64,000 nucleotides of DNA from Prauserella marina (lineage in GTDB: Bacteria > Actinomycetota > Actinomycetes > Mycobacteriales > Pseudonocardiaceae). The stretch spans positions 248,001 to 312,000 of the forward strand of contig NZ_CP016353.1 of NCBI RefSeq assembly GCF_002240355.1. Direction: 5' to 3'. Made by a program: the position numbers and the translations under genes. Shown in pieces: positions 51,561-59,600 of the stretch; positions within the stretch are counted from its first letter, which is position 1, and each line of letters opens with the position of its first letter. The notes below the pieces were generated by a model. It ran no database searches. It saw only the letters and a list, made by a program, of their open reading frames with translations, and had not been told where the DNA came from.

Positions 51561-51614
51561 TGCTGCGTACTCTGAATAGTCGAATGACAACCGGTCGAAG
51601 GAAAGGAGCGGTCC

Positions 51615-52508
51615 GTGGATCCGGATTGGCGACCTGGTAATGAGGTCGAGCGTGACATGTTGACCGCGCTTGAGGCGAGTGACGGTAAGCGGTATGCGGA
51701 ATTGCTGCGTACGTCGCCGTTGTACGTGCCGTCCTTCGGGGACGGGGATCAGGAGGATTGGCCGGAGGGGCTTCCCCGGATCGACGACGAGCACGTCCTG
51801 GTTTTCACGTCTCCTGTGACGTTGTTCAGGGCACTGGCCGGGCCCGCTCGTGGCTACGAGGAGTTGCACTACACCTCGCTGCGGGATCGGTGGCCGGATC
51901 CGGAGACGCAGCTCGTGGTCAATCCCGGTTCGCCGATCGGGGTGTTCCTCAGCGTGAAGCAGGTCGACGACCTCGCGGAGGGCATCGAGAAGCTGATGCC
52001 GGTCGAGGAGATCCAGAACGTCGTCTCGGACACCATGATCGAGCAGTTGCGGCAGTTGTGCCTCGCTTCGCTGGGCAGCGACGAGGAGGTCGCGGCAAGG
52101 GCACTGACGGACGTGATTCCGAACGAGCTGGAACGTCAGCTCGAAACGGCCGTCGAGGACCTGGATTTCGACGCGTTCCTGTTGGCGCTGCTTGGCTCCG
52201 ATGTGGTGGCGTTGACGACGGAGGCGGTCGCCGACCCGAGTCGGATCGCTCGCAGGGACTTCCCGTGGCGGGTGCTCGGCACGGATGAGGCACCGATCAT
52301 CGCGGTCTTCAGTTCGCATCAGGTGCTGGACAGGGTCGCGCCGGGTGGGCCGCACCGGGCCGAGATTTCCTTCCTCGACCTGCTCGCGAGCTGGCCGGAC
52401 GACGACTACGTGATGTGCTTCAACCCTGGAACGACCACTGAGTTGACGTTGCCCGGCGGTGGGGTGCCTGAGCTTGCCGCGGCGATGGCCGACGCCGCCG
52501 ACGACTGA
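51615..52508 (+). CDS. SseB-family protein (two SseB-like halves)
   Basis: The 297-residue protein starts at a GTG with AAAGGAG at 51602-51608, six bases upstream. It has two related halves. The first has VLVFTSPVTLF, a WPDP turn and LVVNPGSPIGVFL (about residues 60-112). The second has IIAVFSSHQVLD, LLASWPDDD and MCFNPGTTTEL (about 225-285). This matches the SseB N-terminal domain used in tandem in actinobacterial proteins. The gene lies only 54 bases after the giant ORF with no hairpin between, so co-transcription is likely. SseB proteins are frequent near type VII secretion genes, but their biochemical role is unclear; a chaperone or enhancer role for the giant protein is inference. It contains two Cys, unlike its giant neighbour. 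Confidence 0.8.
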   Translation: MDPDWRPGNEVERDMLTALEASDGKRYAELLRTSPLYVPSFGDGDQEDWPEGLPRIDDEHVLVFTSPVTLFRALAGPARGYEELHYTSLRDRWPDPETQLVVNPGSPIGVFLSVKQVDDLAEGIEKLMPVEEIQNVVSDTMIEQLRQLCLASLGSDEEVAARALTDVIPNELERQLETAVEDLDFDAFLLALLGSDVVALTTEAVADPSRIARRDFPWRVLGTDEAPIIAVFSSHQVLDRVAPGGPHRAEISFLDLLASWPDDDYVMCFNPGTTTELTLPGGGVPELAAAMADAADD

Positions 52509-52539
52509 CGAGGGGCCTGGGGCCCGCTACGTTTCGTGA

Positions 52540-52576
52540 CCCGGAAACCATGCCATGGGTTGTCATGGTTTCCGGG
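52540..52576. promoter_or_regulatory. 13-bp perfect inverted repeat
   Basis: CCCGGAAACCATG (52540-52552) and its exact complement (52564-52576) flank an 11-base loop. It lies between the SseB gene and the flavin-protein gene. It could be a terminator hairpin without a T tract or an operator for the next gene. Its position argues that the next gene starts downstream of it. Confidence 0.6.
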
Positions 52577-52628
52577 GAGCATGGAGTCGACCCAATCGCA
52601 CCTACCGACAGGATGGGTAACGACCTTC

Positions 52629-53147
52629 ATGCGTGAAACCACGGCGGAGCTCCAGCGGCTCCAGGATCTTCTCGACTCATCGCTCTCCCGTTCGACAGGG
52701 CACCTGCGCTCGATCGTCACCGGGCGCACGGTGAACGCCGAACAGCTCACCGGGATTCTGACCGGGATGTGCACCCTCGCCTTGTCGACCGTGACGGCGG
52801 GGCACGAGCCCCGCATCAGCGGTGCTGACGGGCATTTCCTGCACGGCACGTGGCACTTCGGAACGGCGCGCAGCGCGGCGAAGGCCAAGCACATCGCCGC
52901 TCGGCCCTCAGTCAGTGTCGCGCACATGCGCGGTGAGGACCTCGGGGTGTTCGCGCACGGCAGCGCGGAGATCCTCAATCCGCACGACGGCGAGGCCGCC
53001 GAGGGTTGGCCCGAACTGCTTGCCTACTTCAAGGACCTCTACGGCGACGACGCTTTCGACTGGGACGGCGACGTGGTGTTCTACCGGCTGCATCCACATT
53101 GGATGACCGTGTTCGCGCCGGACGTCGACAAGCTCATGACGGCCTGA
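52629..53147 (+). CDS. Pyridoxamine 5'-phosphate oxidase-like flavin/F420 split-barrel protein
   Basis: This 172-residue reading starts at ATG 52629 (MRETTAEL). The frame is open from GTG 52536 and also has ATG 52581, but the upstream starts lie in or directly beside a 13-bp inverted repeat. The body shows the split-barrel pattern LALSTVTAGHEPRISGADGHF, WHFGTARSAAKAKHI and RPSVSVAHMRGEDLGVFAHG, typical of PNPOx-type flavin- or F420-binding proteins. A C-terminal YRLHPHWMTVFAPD strand closes the barrel. The substrate is unknown. The end overlaps the convergent DoxX-like gene by 14 bases. No partner enzyme is adjacent. Confidence 0.75.
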   Translation: MRETTAELQRLQDLLDSSLSRSTGHLRSIVTGRTVNAEQLTGILTGMCTLALSTVTAGHEPRISGADGHFLHGTWHFGTARSAAKAKHIAARPSVSVAHMRGEDLGVFAHGSAEILNPHDGEAAEGWPELLAYFKDLYGDDAFDWDGDVVFYRLHPHWMTVFAPDVDKLMTA

Positions 53148-53490
53148 GGGCGGTGAACACCAGTGTGGCGGTGCACAACAACAGCATCCCGGTCGCGTTG
53201 AGGTAGAGGTTCCTGCCGAAGTCCCTTGCCTTCACGTGCATGCTGATCGCCACGAGGAAGTACGCGACGAGAGCGGCACACGTGAGCACGGCGAGCGGGC
53301 GCCACCAGATTCCCGCGACGAGCCCGGCAGTCGCCGTCAGTTTCAGCGGCGGCAGCACTCGCCAGAACCGCGGCGGGAAGCCGACATCGCGCAGACAGTC
53401 ACGGACGAAGGCGACCGGCTTCCAGCACAGGAAGGCGTCACCAGCCTGGATGAAAGCCAGGACGGCTACTGGCCACCACGGGTCGATCAT
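53134..53490 (-). CDS. DoxX-like integral membrane protein
   Basis: The 118-residue protein has four hydrophobic segments (VAVLAFIQAGDAFL, LTATAGLVAGIWW, VLTCAALVAYFLVAI, ATGMLLLCTATLVF). The ATG at 53490 is preferred over a GTG at 53514 because a GAGGGG site sits six bases upstream. The pattern FVRDCLRDVGFPPRFWRVLPPLKL is typical of DoxX-like proteins, with redox or small-molecule roles in some relatives. No partner gene clarifies its job. It converges on the flavin-protein gene, with which it overlaps by 14 bases. Confidence 0.65.
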   Translation of the reverse strand: MIDPWWPVAVLAFIQAGDAFLCWKPVAFVRDCLRDVGFPPRFWRVLPPLKLTATAGLVAGIWWRPLAVLTCAALVAYFLVAISMHVKARDFGRNLYLNATGMLLLCTATLVFTALRPS

Positions 53491-53587
53491 GGGAGTCCCC
53501 TCGCTCTCCAACACTTGTCGGGTGGAGGACGAGACGTCCGAAGAGAACGTGACAGGACGAGCGCGCGGCGCCCACTGTGGACGGACT

Positions 53588-53623
53588 CCGCCGCTATCGC
53601 GATGATTCCCGCGATAGCGGCGG
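53588..53623. terminator. Perfect hairpin downstream of the AAA+ gene
   Basis: A 14-bp stem (53588-53601 and 53610-53623, arm CCGCCGCTATCGCG) with an 8-base loop starts 16 bases beyond the AAA+ stop codon, read leftward. There is no T tract, as is common for actinobacterial terminators. Confidence 0.7.
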
Positions 53624-53638
53624 CTGTTTCGAAGTCCC

Positions 53639-55324
53639 TCAGCCTTTTTCGCTGACGGCTTCGAGCAGGTCGTCGAGGTTCAACGTGGTGAGGTCGCTGC
53701 GGTCGGGCCTGCGGCCGAGCGCCCGCAGCCGGGTCGACTGTGCCTTGCGCATGCGTTCGAGCAGCTTGCGGGCCTCACGCGCGTTACCGAAGCTCTCGTC
53801 CCGCTCGATTTGCGAGAACCACTCCAGCAACGCCAGCTCTACGTTCTCAGCCAGTTCGTAGTCGGCGCCCTTCGCGACATGCCTCGCGATCTGCACGAGC
53901 TGATCCGGCGTGTAGTTCTCGAATTCGAGCGTCTTGCCGAACCGGGAAGCCAGGCCGGGGTTGGCGTCGAGGAACTTCCGCATCTCGCCGGTGTACCCGG
54001 CGACGATGACCGCAACCTCGTCGCGGTGGTCTTCCATGAGCTTCACGAGGGTGTCGATGGCTTCCTGGCCGAAGTCCGCGCCGCCGCCGCTCGACCGGGA
54101 CAGCGTGTACGCCTCGTCGATGAACAGCACCCCGCCCCGTGCTTCGTCGAACGCCGACGCCGCTTTTTCCGCCGTGTGCCCGATGTACTGACCGACGAGG
54201 TCGCGCCGCGCGACCTCCTTGAACTTGCCGTTCGGCAGGATGCCGAGTGCCTTGAGCAGCTGCCCGTAAATGCGGGCGATCGTCGTCTTACCGGTACCGG
54301 GCGCACCGGCGAAGACGAGGTGGTTGCTGACCGTGCCGATCGAAAGACCTTCGCTGCGCCGCCACTCGTTGACCTGGATCTCGTCGATGAGAGCCCTGAC
54401 TTCGCTCTTCACCCCGGACAACCCGATCATGCCGTCGAGTTCGCTCAGCAGCTTCTCGACGCGTTCGAGATCCTGTTGGTTGCCCTTCGACGCGTTGGCG
54501 CCGACGGGGGTTTTGGCGCCCGCCTTGTCGTCACCCTCGCGGATTTCCGTGCGTGCGCCGGGATCGACGAAGATGCCGGGCGACGCGGTGTTCTCGACCC
54601 GGCAGCCCTCGATGACGCCACCGCAGCCCTTGCCGACGGAGATTCCGACCCCCTGGGTGTCATGGATCCACGAGGCGGTGATCACGGGCGAACTTTGGTC
54701 GGCGACCGCGATGCCGACGTCTCCGGTGTGCGAGATCTCGCAGCGGTCGATGCTCGAATCGGCGGCCTGATACATGTAAATGCCGCGGAAACCGCAGCCG
54801 GTGATGGTCGTGTGCCTGACCTTGGCCCGCGTCCCGAGCCGCAGGATCATCGCGTCGTCGACGATGTCGCGGATTTCGCAGCGGTCGACGACGCCGTCCG
54901 ACTCCTCGATGATGAGCCCGTACTGGCCGCCGGTGATCTTGGTGTTGATCAGTTCGACCTCGGCGCCCTCCGAGATGGTGACCGCCGCCGCGAAGCCCGC
55001 GGACGCCTCACAGTCGATGATCTTCGCCTGACCGCCGCGGATGCGCGCGGCCGAGCTTTCCTCGCAGCGCAGGTTGACGCCGGTCAGCTCGATCTTGGCG
55101 CCGAAAGCCGTGATGGCGGGCTGGTCGGGAGTCGGCGAGACGATGGTGACCGAGTTGTCCTCCTCGGCGCTGAACACGATGTGCTGCTGCTGGACAGTCA
55201 ACGCTTCGCGGTACTCACCCGCTGCGATCGCGATGGTCGTCCCGTTCGTCGCGGCGTCGAGTGCGTCGCGGATCGTGGGAAAGGCACCGCGCTGCTCGGG
55301 TGCTACGTGAAGGGTGCGTGCCAT
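53639..55324 (-). CDS. Right-handed beta-helix / CbbX-SpoVK type AAA+ ATPase
   Basis: The protein has 561 residues from ATG 55324; longer upstream starts would overlap the divergent gene and read as non-protein sequence. Residues about 20-260 are a right-handed parallel beta-helix of repeated short strands (for example AVTISEGAEVELINTKITGG, GIAVADQSSPVI, GISVGKGCGGVIEGC). A linker (260-285) leads to a single AAA+ domain. Walker A GAPGTGKTT lies at residues 340-348, Walker B VLFIDEA at 399-405, and an arginine-finger SRF at 460-462. The closest families are SpoVK/CbbX and type VII EccA, in which the AAA+ module remodels partner proteins. The N-terminal beta-helix instead of TPRs is unusual. 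Divergent transcription from the second SseB gene, with the giant ORF nearby, suggests a shared role, which is inferred. Confidence 0.85.
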   Translation of the reverse strand: MARTLHVAPEQRGAFPTIRDALDAATNGTTIAIAAGEYREALTVQQQHIVFSAEEDNSVTIVSPTPDQPAITAFGAKIELTGVNLRCEESSAARIRGGQAKIIDCEASAGFAAAVTISEGAEVELINTKITGGQYGLIIEESDGVVDRCEIRDIVDDAMILRLGTRAKVRHTTITGCGFRGIYMYQAADSSIDRCEISHTGDVGIAVADQSSPVITASWIHDTQGVGISVGKGCGGVIEGCRVENTASPGIFVDPGARTEIREGDDKAGAKTPVGANASKGNQQDLERVEKLLSELDGMIGLSGVKSEVRALIDEIQVNEWRRSEGLSIGTVSNHLVFAGAPGTGKTTIARIYGQLLKALGILPNGKFKEVARRDLVGQYIGHTAEKAASAFDEARGGVLFIDEAYTLSRSSGGGADFGQEAIDTLVKLMEDHRDEVAVIVAGYTGEMRKFLDANPGLASRFGKTLEFENYTPDQLVQIARHVAKGADYELAENVELALLEWFSQIERDESFGNAREARKLLERMRKAQSTRLRALGRRPDRSDLTTLNLDDLLEAVSEKG

Positions 55325-55387
55325 AACTCCGTGCCAGGTCCGGGGGCTAGGGTCGGCCTCAAAGTTACCGCAGAAGGGTGGCAATGC
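55325..55387. promoter_or_regulatory. 63-bp divergent promoter region
   Basis: The AAA+ gene (-) and the second SseB gene (+) start 63 bases apart, so promoters for both must lie here or overlap the coding ends. I see no clear -10/-35 pair. Confidence 0.4.
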
Positions 55388-56332
55388 GTGCAATCCGGAT
55401 GGCAGCCGGCTGATCAGGTTGAAACCGACATGTGGGACGCCCTTCAGAAGGGCGACAGCCAGCGCTTCGCGCGGCTGGTGATCGAGAACCGGCTCTACGT
55501 GCCGAAACTGCCCGAGCGCAACAGTCCTGACTGGTGGGAGCTGAGCACGGCGCTCGCGCTGGAGCGGGAGCACGTGTTCGTCTTCACGTCGGTAGCGTCG
55601 ATGGACCTGGTCCTCGGCCGGTTCGTGCGTGGTTACGGGACGACGGATTTCGCCACCCTGCTCAGGCAGTGGCGGAACCCCGACTGGGCGCTGGCGATCA
55701 ACCCCGGCCTTCCGATCGGGCTCGCGTTGCCGCCTGCCGCGTTGCCGGCGGTCGCGTCGGGGGAGCTGTCGCTGAAGGCGATCTCCGAGGTGGAAGAGGA
55801 AACCTCCGAGTTCATGGAGGGTGAGATCAGGGCCCTGTGCCTTGAGGGGCTCGGGGTGGACCAGGAGTCCGCGTCAGGGCCACAGAGCTCGGCGCCGGTC
55901 AACGCGCTTGAGCGGGAACTGGTCGCCGCCGTGGCGCAGCAGGACGGTGGTGCGTTCATCGACGCGGTGATCGGTGCCGACGTCGTGGTTCCGACCTCAC
56001 GTCCGGTGACCGACCCGGTGGAGCTGGATGAGTTGACCGAGGAGGACTTCCCCTGGCTGAAGATCGAAGGTGGACCGGTCACGGCTGTCCCGGTGTTCAG
56101 CTCGGAGTCGTTGCTTGACGACATCGTCACAGCTCCGGGGGACCGACCCCGTGTGACCATCCCGTTTCTGTCCGTCCTCACCAGGTGGCCTGACGAGACC
56201 CATGTGCTGTGCTTCAATCCCGGCACGGACACCGAGTTGATCCTGTTCGGTGACACGGTTCTCGAACTTCTCGCGGCCGTCGCGGAAGCTATTGACGACG
56301 GCTCCGGAAGCGGGGGCGGTCAGCCGTACTGA
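55388..56332 (+). CDS. SseB-family protein, second paralogue
   Basis: This 314-residue protein starts at GTG 55388. That start makes its N-terminus (WQPADQVETDMWDAL) align exactly with the first SseB paralogue (WRPGNEVERDMLTAL). AGAAGGG lies nine bases upstream. It has the same two-half layout: VFVFTSVASM, LALAINPG-type LAINPGLPIGLAL, then TAVPVFSSESLLD and VLCFNPGTDTELIL. The frame extends far upstream but only as the antisense of the AAA+ gene. The C-terminus ends in a short Gly/Ser-rich tail. It diverges from the AAA+ gene and lies 3.8 kb from the giant ORF. Role as for the first copy. Confidence 0.8.
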   Translation: MQSGWQPADQVETDMWDALQKGDSQRFARLVIENRLYVPKLPERNSPDWWELSTALALEREHVFVFTSVASMDLVLGRFVRGYGTTDFATLLRQWRNPDWALAINPGLPIGLALPPAALPAVASGELSLKAISEVEEETSEFMEGEIRALCLEGLGVDQESASGPQSSAPVNALERELVAAVAQQDGGAFIDAVIGADVVVPTSRPVTDPVELDELTEEDFPWLKIEGGPVTAVPVFSSESLLDDIVTAPGDRPRVTIPFLSVLTRWPDETHVLCFNPGTDTELILFGDTVLELLAAVAEAIDDGSGSGGGQPY

Positions 56333-56443
56333 TCCGGGCGCGGCTCCCCCGATCGCCCGTACTCAACCCGCAGTCTCCCGTAGTCTGGCCCCGTTGGTCT
56401 GTACTCGGCCCGTTGAACTGGTCATTTTCTTTCCGGCAAACAC

Positions 56444-56474
56444 TTGGATCTTGTTAGCTATCCGCCAGTAGGAT
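56444..56474 (+). promoter_or_regulatory. Candidate promoter for the SARP regulator
   Basis: TTGGAT (56444-56449) and TAGGAT (56469-56474) are spaced by 19 bases in the least GC-rich part of the 288-base gap between the second SseB gene and the regulator. The fit is moderate. Nothing else was seen in this gap. Confidence 0.3.
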
Positions 56475-56620
56475 GACGTCGCGATGGTCGGGACGCCAGG
56501 TCCCGGCGGTCGAGTGTGGCGGAAAGGGAACCGGAGCGGCGTGGCCTGCGCTCGAAGTGGTTGTCCTGACCGTCGAGTTGCCTGAGGACCGAGCGGTTCG
56601 CGGATCGCTTTCCGATTGGG

Positions 56621-59600
56621 GTGGTGGTTGTTGTGGCCGGTTCGCGTGGCCGGCTGGGGGAGCTGATCCGAGGATTCCGGCGGCGTGCTGGTCTGACCCA
56701 GCGGGAGGTAGCCGACCTCGCGAGGCTGAGTGTTGCCGCTCTGCGTGATGTGGAGCAAGGCCGGGTGGTGCGACCACGGGCTTCGACCCTTCGCAGCCTC
56801 GGTGACGTGCTCGGACTGTCCAGGGTCGAGCTCGAACAGCTCATGCACGAATCGGGCGGCGAAGCCCAGGACAGCGGACTCAGGGTCGAGGTACTTGGCC
56901 CGCTCAGGGTCTTCGTCGACGGAACGGTGATCGATCCGGGTTCCGAGACTCAACGGGTGTTGCTCGCGCTGCTTTCGCTTTCGCCGAACACTCCGGTGGC
57001 GCGCGACGTGCTTGTCGAGTCGGTATGGCGCGAACAGCCCGGCTTCGGGACTGTCGATTCGCTGCAATCCAGGGTGTCGCGACTGCGCAGAAGGCTGCAA
57101 GGGACGGGCGCCGACGGCGACGGCGTGCTGACCGCCGCAAGGGGCGGTTACCAGTTGACCGTCGCCGAGAGCCAGCACGACCTGCTCGTGTACAGGGGTC
57201 TGCTCGGCAGGGCACGGAGGGCGAAGGAGAACGGCGAGCTCACCGAAGCGTGCGGGCTGTACGCGGAAGCACTCGGGCTGTGGCGGGGCGAACCGCTTGA
57301 AGGGCTCGGCGCGGTGCAGCCGCATCCCGTCGTCGTCGGTCTCGGCCACGAGTACAGGGCCGTGGTCGTCGAATACGCGGCCGTTGCCTGCGACGTTGGC
57401 CGGTACCCCGATGTCCTGCCGTTGTTGCAGCGGGTCGGCGAGGCGGAGCCGCTGCACGAGGCGGTACACGCGGCGTTGATGATCGCGCTGGCGGGCAGCG
57501 GTCAACAGGCCGCGGCGCTCAACGTTTTCGACACGCTTCGCCGCAGGCTCTCCTCGGAACTGGGTGCCGATCCCGGCCCCGAGCTGTCCGGCGCCTACCA
57601 GCGGGTGCTCCGCCAGGAGGTGTCACAGCCGGAAAGAGCATCGGTCAGCGCACACCGGCAGTTGCCTCCCGACATCGCGGACTTCAGCGGCCGTGAGGCC
57701 GAGCTGAACGAGCTGCACGAGATGCTGCCGAGCGCGGACGGTGGCACCGCCGTCACGATCGGCCTCATCGAAGGCATGGGCGGCGTCGGAAAGACCAAGC
57801 TCGCCGTGCGCTTCGCCCACCAACTCCTCGCCGAGGGCCGCTACGCCGACCAGCAGCTTTACGTCGACCTGCGAGGGCACGCCGACCAACCGCCGGCTGA
57901 CCCTTCGGCCGTGCTCGCCTCGTTTCTGCGTTTGCTCGGGGTGGCGAGCGATCAGATTCCGCCGAGTCTCGACGAGCGGGCCAGCCTGTATCGCGACCGC
58001 CTCTACGGCAAGAACGTGCTGGTATTGCTGGACAACGCCGATGGCGAAGACCAGGTGTTGCCGCTGCTTCCGGCCAGCCCGACCAACTTCGTGCTCATCA
58101 CGAGCAGGCGCGCGCTCGCGCTCGACGGCGCCCGTTCGTTGCCGCTGGATGTCTTCACCCAGTGTGAGGCACGGGAACTGCTGGTCAGGGTCGTGAACCC
58201 GGCGAGGGTCGCAGCCGAGCCCGCCGCCGTCGATCAGGTCGTCGAGTTGTGTGGCGGGCTTCCGCTCGCCGTCGCGCTCGCGGGCCGCCGGTTGCAGTCC
58301 CGGCCCGCGTGGGGATTCGCCGAGCTGGCAGCGAGGCTTGAGGAGACGGGGGACCGGCTGGGCGAGCTGGCCGCGGGGAGCCGCAAACTGCACGCCGTCT
58401 TCGATCTCTCCTATGCCGCGCTCTCTGCTGACGAGCGGCGCATGTTCCGGTTGTGCGGGCTGTACCCCGGCGACGATTTCAGCGTCCCCGCCGCGGCCGC
58501 GCTTGCCGAATTGCCACCACTGAGCGTGCGCAGGCTCCTCGACCGGCTCGTCGACGAGCACCTGATCGGCATGGTCACCGGGCAGGCATACCGGTTGCAC
58601 GATCTGCTCGTCGCCTACGCGAGGGACGTCGCGGAAAAGGAGGAGACCGAGCAGTCGAGGCGAGCCGCGCTCGGAAGGCTGCTGGACTTCTACCTGCACA
58701 CGGCGGCGGAAGCGGCACGAAGGCTCCAGCCGAACCGCATCGAGATGGAGCTCGCGGGAACCGCGCCGGCTCACGCACCCGCGTTGCCGACAAGGCAGGA
58801 CGCGAAGCAATGGCTCGACGCGGAGCGGGCGAACCTCATCGCCGCGGTGACCGTCGCCGCCGAGCAGGGCTGGCCGGTGCACGCGTGGCAGCTCACCCGC
58901 TCGCTCAGGGAGTACCTGCACCTGTACGGCTTTTCCCACGACCAGGACTGGGTTCGTACGCACGAGGCCGCGCTCGCCGCTGCCGTCGCGGCGAAGGACG
59001 CCAGGGGCGAGGCGCTGACCAGAATGGATCTCGCCGCTGCCTACATGAACCACGGGCGCAACGAGGACGCGCGGCAGCACCTGTCCAGCGCGCTGGAATT
59101 CCACCGCAGCGTGGAGGACCACGATCTGGAAACGAGCACGCTGGGTTCGCTTGGCAGGTTGTGCCACCGGCTCGGTGAGTTCGGCGAGGCGTTGCGTTAT
59201 CTGCGGCAGGCCGCCGCGCTGTGCGCCGGCCGGGATTCCTATTCCGAGGGCGTCGTGTGCTCGCAGGTCGGCCTGGTGCTGACCGCGCTGGGCGAGGCGA
59301 CCGACGCGCTTGCCAACTACCAGCGCGGACTGGTGCTGGCGCGGCTGAGCGGCAACACCGCTGGCGAGGCCGCTGTCCTCGCCGACATCGGCGATTGCTA
59401 CCGCAGGCTCGGCAGGCACGCGGAAGCGCTCGATCACGTGCAGCAGGCGCTCAAGGTGGCGACGGACAATGGTTTGCTGCCGAAGGTGGCCTACGCGAAG
59501 TACCGGCTCGGCAACGTCTACCGCGAGCTGGGCAGGGTCGACGAGGCGATGGCGACCATGACCGAGGCGTTGCGCATCGCGCGGTCGGCGGGTGGCTCGG

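Noticed and set aside
3-51560. PKS or NRPS megasynthase
   Set aside because: The size suggests it, but no ketosynthase, acyltransferase, condensation, adenylation or carrier-protein signatures were seen, and there is no Cys for a ketosynthase.
55325-55573. Longer AAA+ start (extra 83 codons)
   Set aside because: The extension overlaps the divergent SseB coding region and has no protein-like composition; the beta-helix begins right after ATG 55324.
53810-56332. 840-codon + strand frame ending with the second SseB gene
   Set aside because: Its first ~526 codons are antisense to the AAA+ gene. The GTG at 55388 aligns exactly with the first SseB paralogue's start.
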